Source: an uncultured Lacinutrix sp. (GTDB lineage Bacteria; Bacteroidota; Bacteroidia; Flavobacteriales; Flavobacteriaceae). Taken from it: 64,000 nucleotides of DNA. The stretch spans positions 1-64,000 of the forward strand of contig NZ_CANMRQ010000014.1 in the NCBI RefSeq assembly GCF_947500325.1, in the 5' to 3' direction. Shown here in pieces: positions 51,463 to 59,084 of the stretch. Under the pieces are notes generated by a model. That model did not search any database and was not told where the DNA came from. It saw only the letters and a list, made by a program, of their open reading frames with translations. The position numbers and the translations under genes were made by a program. How positions within the stretch are numbered: position 1 is the stretch's first letter; every line of letters starts with the position of its first letter.

Positions 51463-52464
51463 ATGACTGAAGGAAATTTTGTAGACTACGTAAAAATGCA
51501 TGTGTCTTCTGGTAAAGGAGGGAAAGGATCAACACACTTACATCGTGAAAAATACATAGCAAAAGGCGGACCAGATGGTGGAGATGGAGGTCGTGGTGGA
51601 CATGTTATTTTAAAAGGAAATTCTAACCTTTGGACATTATTACATCTAAAATTTAAACGCCATATTAAAGCTGGACACGGAGCTCATGGAAGTAGTGGCA
51701 GAAGTACTGGTGCCGATGGAGAAGATAGATACATAGACGTGCCTTTAGGAACTGTTGTACGTGATACCGAAACTAATGAGATTCTTTTTGAAATTACCGA
51801 TGATGGTGAAGAAAGAATTGTTGCAGAAGGAGGAAAAGGAGGTCGTGGAAACTGGCATTTTAAAAGCTCTACGAACCAAACACCACGTTATGCACAGCCA
51901 GGGATTCCTTTAGAAGAAAAAGATATTACTTTAGAACTAAAGGTCTTGGCAGATGTTGGTTTGGTTGGTTTTCCTAATGCAGGAAAATCTACATTATTAT
52001 CAGTAATTACATCTGCAAAGCCCAAAATTGCCGATTATGAATTCACCACTTTAAAGCCTAATTTAGGAATTGTAAAGTATAGAGATTTTCAAACTTTTGT
52101 AATGGCAGATATCCCTGGAATTATTGAAGGAGCTGCTGAAGGTAAGGGTTTAGGATATTATTTTTTGCGTCATATAGAACGTAATTCTATTTTGTTATTT
52201 TTAATACCAGCTGATGCTCCAGATATTAAAAAACAATATGATATTCTTTTAGATGAATTACGCCGCTACAATCCTGAAATGTTAGATAAAGAGCGCTTAA
52301 TTGCTATCTCTAAATGTGATATGTTAGACGATGAATTAAAAGCAGAATTAAAAACGGAACTGGATAACGAATTACCAATTCCGTATTTGTTTATCTCTTC
52401 GGTTGCGCAACAAGGGTTAACAGAATTGAAAGATGTACTATGGAAAACGTTAAATGATGATTAA
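51463..52464 (+). CDS. obgE: Obg-family GTPase
   Basis: Essential ribosome-associated GTPase, 333 aa. The glycine-rich Obg domain spans 5-160 ([32 protein letters not shown]). The G domain follows: G1 [12 protein letters not shown]2 [13 protein letters not shown]3 [13 protein letters not shown]4 SKCD. The variable C-terminal TGS-like domain is absent, as in many Bacteroidetes. Its stop overlaps the stop of the convergent hydrolase gene by 4 bases. It follows hpt-adk after 79 bases. Confidence 0.95.
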   Translation: MTEGNFVDYVKMHVSSGKGGKGSTHLHREKYIAKGGPDGGDGGRGGHVILKGNSNLWTLLHLKFKRHIKAGHGAHGSSGRSTGADGEDRYIDVPLGTVVRDTETNEILFEITDDGEERIVAEGGKGGRGNWHFKSSTNQTPRYAQPGIPLEEKDITLELKVLADVGLVGFPNAGKSTLLSVITSAKPKIADYEFTTLKPNLGIVKYRDFQTFVMADIPGIIEGAAEGKGLGYYFLRHIERNSILLFLIPADAPDIKKQYDILLDELRRYNPEMLDKERLIAISKCDMLDDELKAELKTELDNELPIPYLFISSVAQQGLTELKDVLWKTLNDD

Positions 52465-53549
52465 AAACGTTTTAAAATCCAGTCTTTTATAATAACTAAT
52501 GCTCTTGGAGAGAAGGTTTCTTCTATTTTAGCGTATTCTTGCCCACTACCAGTTTCAGCAGTTTGAAATAAATGGTTCAAACCTTCTAATTGTTTTATTG
52601 TGACGTCTTTGTTGCCAGCTTTCTTTAAAGCTATTTCTATGGCTTCTAAATTTAGTTTTGGCAGTACTTGATAATCTTTACTGCCATTTAAGGCTAGAAT
52701 TGGACATGTAGTTCTTGATAAATAATCCTTAGGATCAGTTTTTATAAATGTTTGAAGCCAAGAAGATTTAACTGCATTTGCTTGTTGTTCTATAAAAGCA
52801 TCAGTTATTAAAGAAGCATATTGTGAGTTTGGGTTTTCAACTTTAAATGCTTTTAAGCCTGAAGATACTTCTGCTTTAATATTTTCAAAAGTATCATGTT
52901 TTTGTACAGCTCCATATATAATATTGGTTAGTTTTTCATTTTCATCTATGGCGCTTTTTGGAGCGCCAACAAGTTCTGCGGCACGACGTGTTTGGGTTTC
53001 CAAAATTATTTTTCCATCTACACCAGTTCCGGCAAGGGATATTAAAAAGGCAATGTCTTTATTTCTAGAAGCAACTATAGGAGCGATTAAGCCACCTTCG
53101 CTATGACCTATTAAACCAATTTTAGATATGTCAATATCATTTCTAGTTTTTAAATAGGTTACGGCAGCTTCAGTGTCTGTAGCAAAATCAAATGTAGTTG
53201 CAGACATGAAGTCTCCTTCAGATTTAGCAGTTCCTCTATCATCGTATCGTAATATAGCGATGCCGTTATTGGTTAAGTAATCGGCTAATACTAAAAACGG
53301 TTTGTGTCCAGCTAAACTTTCATTACGATCTTGCGGTCCAGATCCACTTATTAAAATGGCAACTGCAGGTTTTTTTACATTTTTAGGTAATGTAAGTGTA
53401 CCTGCTAATTTTATGTTTTCCGCTTTTGTATTTGTAAAGCTTATATCTTCAATTGTATAATTAAATGGCTCTTTAGGTTCTTGTGGTCTATTTTGTGAGA
53501 AGATTGCGCATGTAAAGAATAGAATTATAGTTGTTATTGTAAGTTTCAT
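52461..53549 (-). CDS. exported alpha/beta hydrolase
   Basis: At 362 aa it has a signal peptide 1-18 (ending AIFSQ), then an N-terminal beta region typical of the YqiA/BD-FAE-like hydrolases ([29 protein letters not shown]). The nucleophile is the Ser in [14 protein letters not shown] (near 148-161), the Asp lies in [11 protein letters not shown], and the His in [10 protein letters not shown]. Relatives are esterases or peptidases of unknown natural substrate. Convergent with obgE with a 4-base overlap. Confidence 0.85.
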   Translation of the reverse strand: MKLTITTIILFFTCAIFSQNRPQEPKEPFNYTIEDISFTNTKAENIKLAGTLTLPKNVKKPAVAILISGSGPQDRNESLAGHKPFLVLADYLTNNGIAILRYDDRGTAKSEGDFMSATTFDFATDTEAAVTYLKTRNDIDISKIGLIGHSEGGLIAPIVASRNKDIAFLISLAGTGVDGKIILETQTRRAAELVGAPKSAIDENEKLTNIIYGAVQKHDTFENIKAEVSSGLKAFKVENPNSQYASLITDAFIEQQANAVKSSWLQTFIKTDPKDYLSRTTCPILALNGSKDYQVLPKLNLEAIEIALKKAGNKDVTIKQLEGLNHLFQTAETGSGQEYAKIEETFSPRALVIIKDWILKRF

Positions 53550-53570
53550 TATGTGTTGATTTTTAATTGA

Positions 53571-54218
53571 TTAATGTGATGTTTCTATTTTTTTAAATAA
53601 TAAATAAGAATATACTATAGGTATTATGGTTAGAATGCTAGTAATGACTATAAAGAGTATTAAGTTTAATTTTTTGTCTAATAATAAACTTAATACTATT
53701 ATCAATAACCCTCCAAAAAACCAATATTTTCCAGCCATATTATGTGTTCTTTTCCATACAGTTTCATTTTCTAAAGCCCAAGGCGTTCTAATACCAATAA
53801 AGTAGTTAGGTTTAAATGTTTTCATGTAATTTCCAAGAACAACATACAGTAAACCTATTAATAATATTATAATATTAGGGTTTGTAAATGTTTGAGATTT
53901 TGAACTATATAATATAAATAATGCTAGAATCGACATGAAAAGAGTTAACAAAAACTTAATGTTGTAAAACTTATTACTCTTAGCATCTATTTTCTTTTTA
54001 GGGTCTATTTTTGGAATTACAGTAAGCAGTACATAGATTAATACAGGTAAAAGAAAAGGAATTAATAATAGCGTATTTTTTGATGACCAACCATCAATCT
54101 CTCCACTAGCATTCCAATGTGTAGGTACAGTTTCTGGCAAAGCATTCCATATGTAGGCTAAATAAATAAAAGGAATGAGAACAATAAGTAATAACGGAAG
54201 TTCTTTTTTTAAAGACAT
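53571..54218 (-). CDS. SdpI-like membrane protein (DUF1648/SdpI)
   Basis: At 215 aa it has about six helices. Residues 8-50 form the DUF1648 part (LPETVPTHWNASGEIDGW), and NYFIGIRTPWALENETVWKRTHNMAGK (around 135-161) is the SdpI signature. In Bacillus subtilis SdpI gives immunity to the SdpC toxin and acts as a signal receptor that sequesters SdpR. No SdpC homologue is seen here. It starts 4 bases after the ArsR-type regulator gene, giving the classic sdpRI arrangement. Confidence 0.85.
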   Translation of the reverse strand: MSLKKELPLLLIVLIPFIYLAYIWNALPETVPTHWNASGEIDGWSSKNTLLLIPFLLPVLIYVLLTVIPKIDPKKKIDAKSNKFYNIKFLLTLFMSILALFILYSSKSQTFTNPNIIILLIGLLYVVLGNYMKTFKPNYFIGIRTPWALENETVWKRTHNMAGKYWFFGGLLIIVLSLLLDKKLNLILFIVITSILTIIPIVYSYLLFKKIETSH

Positions 54219-54222
54219 AATT

Positions 54223-54477
54223 TTATTTTTTTAAAGTTAGAATCCATTGTAACACATCTTCTAAAATAGTAGTGTTAATGGAGTATTCAACAAATTGACC
54301 TTTCTTTTCGCTATTAACTAAATCTGCCCTTTTTAATATGTCTAAATGATGAGAAATACTTGGTTTAGAAATATTAAAAGCATTTGCTATTTCTCCAGCA
54401 GTAAGATCTTTTTCTTTAAGCAATTCCAAAATCTGCCGTCTAGTATCATCATTTAATGCTTTAAATAAAAGGTTCAT
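54223..54477 (-). CDS. SdpR-like ArsR-family autorepressor
   Basis: 84-aa winged helix-turn-helix protein: LFKALNDDTRRQILELLKEKDLTAGEIANAFNISKPSISHHLDILKRADLV, with a beta wing (KKGQFVEYSINTT). No metal-binding Cys, as in SdpR. Its promoter carries a symmetrical site (54496-54521) 18 bases upstream. I infer autorepression relieved when the partner SdpI-like protein recruits it to the membrane, by analogy with the B. subtilis system. Confidence 0.88.
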   Translation of the reverse strand: MNLLFKALNDDTRRQILELLKEKDLTAGEIANAFNISKPSISHHLDILKRADLVNSEKKGQFVEYSINTTILEDVLQWILTLKK

Positions 54478-54495
54478 GTATTTAGTTATTTAGAC

Positions 54496-54521
54496 AAATA
54501 TCTAAATATATGTAGATATTT
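54496..54521. promoter_or_regulatory. probable SdpR-like operator
   Basis: Perfect 9-bp arms AAATATCTA and TAGATATTT separated by 8 bases, located 18 bases upstream of the regulator start, overlapping the expected promoter. Size and symmetry fit an ArsR-family dimer. Confidence 0.68.
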
Positions 54522-54573
54522 CAAAATTTTTGTTACATAAGCTCATTAAAATTATATAATGAAACTTCGAATT

Positions 54574-54603
54574 TCCGTTTAAATAAATCATTTTACCATT
54601 CAT
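54574..54603 (+). promoter_or_regulatory. LytTR-type direct repeat upstream of the DUF6624/two-component operon
   Basis: Two direct repeats, TCCGTTTAA (54574-54582) and ACCATTCAT (54595-54603), are separated by 12 bases (ataaatcatttt). The first follows the general LytTR half-site [TA][AC][CA]GTTN[AG][TG] except for the last base; the second has ATT for GTT. The repeat ends 33 bases before the -7-like TATATTTAC (54637-54645). The copy at 57819-57848 has the same spacer and distance. Confidence 0.78.
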
Positions 54604-54636
54604 CATAATTTAGACTTTAAGACTTTAAATAGGATG

Positions 54637-54645
54637 TATATTTAC
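54637..54645 (+). promoter_or_regulatory. -7-like element TATATTTAC
   Basis: One base from TAnnTTTG. No recognisable -33 element, consistent with activator dependence. The same nonamer stands at the same distance from the second LytTR site (57882-57890). Confidence 0.6.
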
Positions 54646-54696
54646 AGTATCAATTAAAAAACAAACAGTATAACAATCATCAAAAAACAAACAGTT

Positions 54697-54756
54697 ATGT
54701 TTAATTTAGTAAAAGTAGTCGTGGAAGTATTAATTGCAGTATTAACGACTATGTAA
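54697..54756 (+). CDS. possible 19-residue hydrophobic peptide
   Basis: Short open frame MFNLVKVVVEVLIAVLTTM ending in TAA, about 50 bases downstream of the predicted LytTR-controlled promoter. The peptide is amphipathic to hydrophobic with one Lys and one Glu, a possible single membrane helix or signal peptide. Upstream is a 14-base direct repeat (aaaaaacaaacagt at 54656-54669 and 54682-54695) ending just before the ATG. The coding bases also form an inverted repeat (AGTCGT/ACGACT), so an RNA function is an alternative. Not proven to be translated. Confidence 0.4.
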   Translation: MFNLVKVVVEVLIAVLTTM

Positions 54757-54866
54757 GATTTAATCAATCAATTTATACTAACCAACCAAAATAACCAAAA
54801 CAAAATTTACTTACCAATATACCTTGTATTCCCATAGTAATACAAAACAAAAAACTTTAAGGATCT

Positions 54867-55883
54867 ATGAGAAAGATACTAGTATTGTCGTTATTATTAA
54901 TATTTGCTTCTTGTAAGAATGAAAAGAAAGAAATAGTTATAAAAGAACCAACAGCAGAGCAAAAAGCTAAATATGCCGAATTAAAAAACGAAGCTTGGAA
55001 TCTTTATGAAAAGAAAGATTTCTTGAAATCGGCACAGAAATATTCTGAAGCTTTTAGGGCTACTGAAGGAAAAAGTAATACTACGGATAGATATAATGCT
55101 GCTTGTTCATGGGCTTTAGCAAAAGAAATTGACTCTTCATTTGTTCAATTATATAGAATAGCAAACAAAGGAGCTTATTCTAATTATGGTCATATAACGA
55201 CAGACGTAGATTTGTCAAATTTGCATTCAGATAAGCGATGGAATAAATTACTAGACGTAGTTAAATTAAATAAAGAAAAGGCTGAAGCAAATTTTGATAA
55301 ACCATTGGTAGCTATTTTAGATACTATCTATCAAGACGATCAAGGTTTAAGAAGAGAAATAAAAGATGTAGAAGAAAAATATGGTAGAGATTCTGATGAA
55401 ATGAAAGCGCATTGGAAAACCATAGCAGAGAAAGATTCAATTAATCTTATTAAAATTCAAAAAATATTAGATGAACGTGGTTGGCTAGGTCAAGATAAAA
55501 TTGGAGGTAGAGGGAATTCTACATTGTTTTTAGTAATTCAACATTCTCCACTAGAAGTACAGGAAAAGTATTTGCCTATGATGCGTGAAGCTGTAAAGAA
55601 AAATAATGCTAGAGCGAGCAGTCTAGCCTTACTGGAAGATAGGATAGCAATGAGAAAAGGTGAAAAACAAATTTATGGTAGTCAAATTATGAGAGATCAA
55701 GAAACAGGAAAATATTACGTGTCTCCGTTAATTGATCCTGAAAACGTAGATAAAAGAAGAGCAGAAGTTGGACTTGCACCTTTAACCGACTATGTAAGCA
55801 TGTGGAATATTACTTGGGATGTTGAAAAACATAAAGCAATGGCAGAAAAGTTAGAATCTGAAAAAAATAAAAACATGCAATAA
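54867..55883 (+). CDS. DUF6624 lipoprotein with TPR-like N-terminal region
   Basis: At 338 aa it has a lipoprotein signal peptide with Cys16 (LIFASCKNE). Residues 30-100 look like a TPR-type helical hairpin (AWNLYEKKDFLKSAQKYSEAF; YNAACSWALAKEIDSSF). Residues 180-300 carry the DUF6624 signature: ILDERGWLGQDKIGGRGN, FLVIQHSPLEVQEKYLP, SLALLEDRIAMRKGEKQIYGSQ. The activity of the domain is unknown. It leads the operon of the two-component system (82 bases to the kinase start) and lies 215 bases behind the LytTR-type promoter. Confidence 0.75.
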   Translation: MRKILVLSLLLIFASCKNEKKEIVIKEPTAEQKAKYAELKNEAWNLYEKKDFLKSAQKYSEAFRATEGKSNTTDRYNAACSWALAKEIDSSFVQLYRIANKGAYSNYGHITTDVDLSNLHSDKRWNKLLDVVKLNKEKAEANFDKPLVAILDTIYQDDQGLRREIKDVEEKYGRDSDEMKAHWKTIAEKDSINLIKIQKILDERGWLGQDKIGGRGNSTLFLVIQHSPLEVQEKYLPMMREAVKKNNARASSLALLEDRIAMRKGEKQIYGSQIMRDQETGKYYVSPLIDPENVDKRRAEVGLAPLTDYVSMWNITWDVEKHKAMAEKLESEKNKNMQ

Positions 55884-55965
55884 AAATTATAAGTGCATTA
55901 GAAATTGTATTAGATATAGAAGTGCGATATTTTAGTTTAAATTGCACAAGTTTAAAGTACAACAA

Positions 55966-57027
55966 ATGAAATTATCTCTAAATAAATATTATCTCATTTT
56001 TAGTTTAATAGGTTGGGTGTTTCTTTTTTTTATTACACTAGCACTTAGAAAAATGATTGGTGTAGAAACCTCACCAGAGCGTGTTAAATATTTAATTGCA
56101 GAATCTGTTGCTTGTGGGATATTAGCTTACTTAACAACATTTATAGTCTCTCTACATATAGACTATAAAATAGATTTTAATAATATTAAGCGCCTAGATA
56201 TCTATAAGGTAATAGGATTATTTATTATTATACAATTAATATATTCATGGTTACTCTGGCCATTATTAGATATGGTTGATTTCTGGGGAGGTAGTAGAGG
56301 TAAGTCTGGAGATATGACCTTTATACCGCTTTTATATAATGCTATATATTTTGCTACACTATATATTATATGGCTTTTTGTGTTTTTAACTATTAAAATG
56401 TATCATCATTTAAACGTTGTGAAAGTAAAACAACTCCAGTTAGAAAGTAACTTAAAAGAATCTCAATTAAATACTTTAAAAGGCCAAATTAATCCACACT
56501 TTATGTTTAATACTTTAAATAATATTCGTGGTTTAATGCTTGAAGATGTAAGTAAGGCTAGAAATATGTTAACAAATTTATCTGAAACATTACGATATTC
56601 ACTTACCAAAAGTGACGTAGATTCGATAGCTTTAGAAGATGAATTAGAAATGGTAGAGAATTATATAGCGATTTCTAAAATTCAATTAGAAGAACGTTTA
56701 CAATTTCAAACCGAAATAGATCCAAATACTTTAAGTAAACAAATACCTCCAATGATTATACAAATGTTAATTGAAAATGCAATTAAGCATGGTATTTCTA
56801 ATCTAAAAACGGGAGGTATATTAAGTTTAAATACACATATTAACAATAATGTTTTAGAAATAGTAGTAGCAAATCCTGGGCAATTAAAAGAAACAAAAAA
56901 TACGACTAGATTAGGTTTGAAAAATATTAAACGACGTCTTGAATTACTTTATGGCGATAGTGCTATATTTAATTTAAAAGAAGTAGATGCTAGAGTAATT
57001 GCAACTGTTAAAATTCCATTAGCGTAA
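55966..57027 (+). CDS. LytS/YehU-type sensor histidine kinase
   Basis: From ATG 55966 it has 353 aa; the TTG at 55942 only adds eight residues. Four transmembrane helices (about 8-26, 45-64, 81-101, 120-145) are followed by a coiled coil. The His_kinase domain has phospho-acceptor H178 in QINPHFMFNTLNNIRG. The ATP-binding domain has N-box IQMLIENAIKHGI and G-box RLGLKNIKRRLELLYG. There is no periplasmic sensor domain, so the signal is probably sensed within the membrane. Its stop overlaps the response-regulator ATG by one base (TAATG). Confidence 0.92.
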   Translation: MKLSLNKYYLIFSLIGWVFLFFITLALRKMIGVETSPERVKYLIAESVACGILAYLTTFIVSLHIDYKIDFNNIKRLDIYKVIGLFIIIQLIYSWLLWPLLDMVDFWGGSRGKSGDMTFIPLLYNAIYFATLYIIWLFVFLTIKMYHHLNVVKVKQLQLESNLKESQLNTLKGQINPHFMFNTLNNIRGLMLEDVSKARNMLTNLSETLRYSLTKSDVDSIALEDELEMVENYIAISKIQLEERLQFQTEIDPNTLSKQIPPMIIQMLIENAIKHGISNLKTGGILSLNTHINNNVLEIVVANPGQLKETKNTTRLGLKNIKRRLELLYGDSAIFNLKEVDARVIATVKIPLA

Positions 57028-57752
57028 TGAAGTTAAAAGCTGTCATAGTAGAGGATTCACGTTTAGCCAGAAATGAGTTGAAAGAACTTATGAAAGTACA
57101 TCCAGAGATTGAACTTATTGGTGAAGCAGAAAATGTAGATGAAGGTTATAAACTTATTAATAAATCTAATCCAGATTTGTTGTTTCTAGATATAAATATG
57201 CCCGAAAAAGATGGTTTTGAATTATTAGAAATGTTAGATGAGGTGCCAACAACCATTTTTACTACTGCTTTTGATGAATACGCTATTAAATCTTTTGAGT
57301 ATAATGCTTTTGATTATTTGTTAAAACCAATTAACCAAAAACGATTTTCGGCTACAATAAAAAAAGTTTTTGAAAATGCAACTGCTGCACCTTCTAATAT
57401 TTCTAATAAAGATGTTTTAGCATTAGATAAAAAAATCTTTATTAAAGATGGAGAAAAATGTTGGTTAGTAAAAATTCAAGATATTTCTCTTTTTGAAATA
57501 GTAGGTAATTATACACGTGTGTATTTTGAAGAAAATCAACCACTTATATATAAGTCATTAGTGCAAATAGAAGAGAAATTACCCCAAGATGTTTTTTTTA
57601 GAGCTAATAGACAGCAAATAATAAATATTAACCATGTAAATAAAGTAGTATCATGGTTTAACGGTAAGTTAAAAATAGAAATGCATTCTGGTGATGAAAT
57701 CGAAATTTCAAGAAGGCAATCTTATATTTTTAAAGACCAATTAAGTTTCTAA
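57027..57752 (+). CDS. LytTR-family response regulator
   Basis: At 241 aa, the receiver domain is at 1-120 with phospho-acceptor D55 (LLFLDINMPEKDG), the acidic pair E9/D10, the conserved Thr in TIFTTAF and Lys in DYLLKPI. The LytTR DNA-binding domain is at about 138-240 (IFIKDGEKCWLVKIQDISLFEIVGNYTRVYF; FFRANRQQIININHV). It binds direct repeats rather than palindromes; two matching sites flank the operon, one upstream of its own operon and one upstream of the next. Translationally coupled to the kinase. Confidence 0.94.
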   Translation: MKLKAVIVEDSRLARNELKELMKVHPEIELIGEAENVDEGYKLINKSNPDLLFLDINMPEKDGFELLEMLDEVPTTIFTTAFDEYAIKSFEYNAFDYLLKPINQKRFSATIKKVFENATAAPSNISNKDVLALDKKIFIKDGEKCWLVKIQDISLFEIVGNYTRVYFEENQPLIYKSLVQIEEKLPQDVFFRANRQQIININHVNKVVSWFNGKLKIEMHSGDEIEISRRQSYIFKDQLSF

Positions 57753-57818
57753 TTTAGAAATTATAAGTATTATTATTTCTATTAGTAAATAAAAATTTCC
57801 AAGTTAAAATTATTTTAT

Positions 57819-57848
57819 TCCGTTTAGATAAATCATTTTGCCATTCGT
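57819..57848 (+). promoter_or_regulatory. LytTR-type direct repeat upstream of the DinB/DoxX operon
   Basis: TCCGTTTAG (57819-57827), which matches the LytTR half-site pattern at every position, then the 12-base spacer ataaatcatttt, then GCCATTCGT (57840-57848). It is 33 bases before TATATTTAC (57882-57890), exactly as at the first site. Confidence 0.8.
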
Positions 57849-57881
57849 CATATTTTTTATGTTCAATGTCTGCCTCTAATA

Positions 57882-57890
57882 TATATTTAC
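57882..57890 (+). promoter_or_regulatory. -7-like element TATATTTAC
   Basis: Same nonamer and same distance from the LytTR repeat as at 54637-54645. It would give a leader of about 40 bases to ATG 57936. Confidence 0.6.
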
Positions 57891-57935
57891 GACTGTAAAT
57901 TGAACCTTAATCAATCAACTATATAAATCAAAAAA

Positions 57936-59069
57936 ATGAAAACAATTAAATGTATTATTCTTACATGCCTGCTAAGTATTGCAACACATGCTCAAAAAGA
58001 AGTTAAAGAAATCTCAAGGGATTGGACCTCTTTTAGTCAATTTTTAGATATAGAATCTAAGACAAAAAAGAAATTTAAAGTTATTGCTTCTGTAAAAGTT
58101 GACACTGAAGATAAACAAGCTTGGGCAGGAGTTTGGGCAAGGGTAGACAATAAAGAAGAAACCGGGTTTTTTGATAATATGGGAGATAGACCAGTGAAAA
58201 TTAATGAATGGAAGTCTTATACTGTAGAAGGTGTTATAGATGAAAATTCTAAACGATTAAATTTTGGAGGGTTATGTTTAATGAATGGCAAATTCTATTT
58301 TGATAATTATAAATTATTTATAGAAAACGATAAAGGAGTGTTAGAAGAAGTTCCTGTAGATAATTTCAGTTTTGAAACTTCATTTTCTAATAATGTAATT
58401 CCAAAATGGAATCAAGGTATTTCTAAAGGTAAAACTGTAAAAGTTAAAGAGTATAAGGTAACCACTACAGCAGATGCAGTAGAAGGTAATTCTGCATTGT
58501 TAATAGAAGGAAGTGGTATTAAGCCAACCTCAGATGGTACTATAGGAAATGTGGAAGGCGCTTCGCCTCAAATTGCAGCGATGATCTCTATGTTAGAAGA
58601 TTTAAAAGAGCGAGTAGAAAGAAGAGTAAAGAATATGTCTCAATATGAGATAGATCATTTACATGATGAAAAAGCAAATAGAATTGGGGCTTTAATTATG
58701 CATTTAGCTGCAGCTGAAAAATTTTATCAAGTATTTACTTTTGAAGGAAGAATGTTTAATGAAGAAGAGAAAAAGAAATGGGATGTAGCTTTAAATTTAG
58801 ATCAAGGCGGAAGAGATGAGTTTAAAGGTCATGATGTACAGTATTACTTAGATATTTATAATGAAGTAAGAGCAAAAACGATAGAAGAGTTAAAAAAGAG
58901 AGATGATAAATGGTTTCAAGAAATACAGCCAGCTTATGGTTGGAGTAATCATTATTGTTGGTTCCATGTTATGGAACATCAATCTAGTCATTTAGGACAA
59001 ATTTTATTTTTAGCAAAAAGAATTCCACCAGAGGCAGAGTTGAAACTACCAGAAAACATTAAAGATTAA
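57936..59069 (+). CDS. secreted protein: beta-rich domain plus DinB-like domain
   Basis: At 377 aa it has a signal peptide (1-19). Residues 22-195 form a beta-rich, probably jelly-roll domain (VKEISRDWTSFSQ, FKVIASVKV, GVWARVDN, GFFDNMGDRPV, FYFDNYKLFIE). Residues 210-366 are a DinB-superfamily four-helix domain with candidate metal ligands H256 (ALIMHLAA) and H344/H348/H352 (HVMEHQSSHLGQ). Extracytoplasmic DinB domains are unusual. The N-terminal half is paralogous to the next gene's, the C-terminal half to the gene at 61163. First gene behind a LytTR site; next gene 15 bases on. Confidence 0.8.
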   Translation: MKTIKCIILTCLLSIATHAQKEVKEISRDWTSFSQFLDIESKTKKKFKVIASVKVDTEDKQAWAGVWARVDNKEETGFFDNMGDRPVKINEWKSYTVEGVIDENSKRLNFGGLCLMNGKFYFDNYKLFIENDKGVLEEVPVDNFSFETSFSNNVIPKWNQGISKGKTVKVKEYKVTTTADAVEGNSALLIEGSGIKPTSDGTIGNVEGASPQIAAMISMLEDLKERVERRVKNMSQYEIDHLHDEKANRIGALIMHLAAAEKFYQVFTFEGRMFNEEEKKKWDVALNLDQGGRDEFKGHDVQYYLDIYNEVRAKTIEELKKRDDKWFQEIQPAYGWSNHYCWFHVMEHQSSHLGQILFLAKRIPPEAELKLPENIKD

Positions 59070-59084
59070 TATAATATTATTAAA

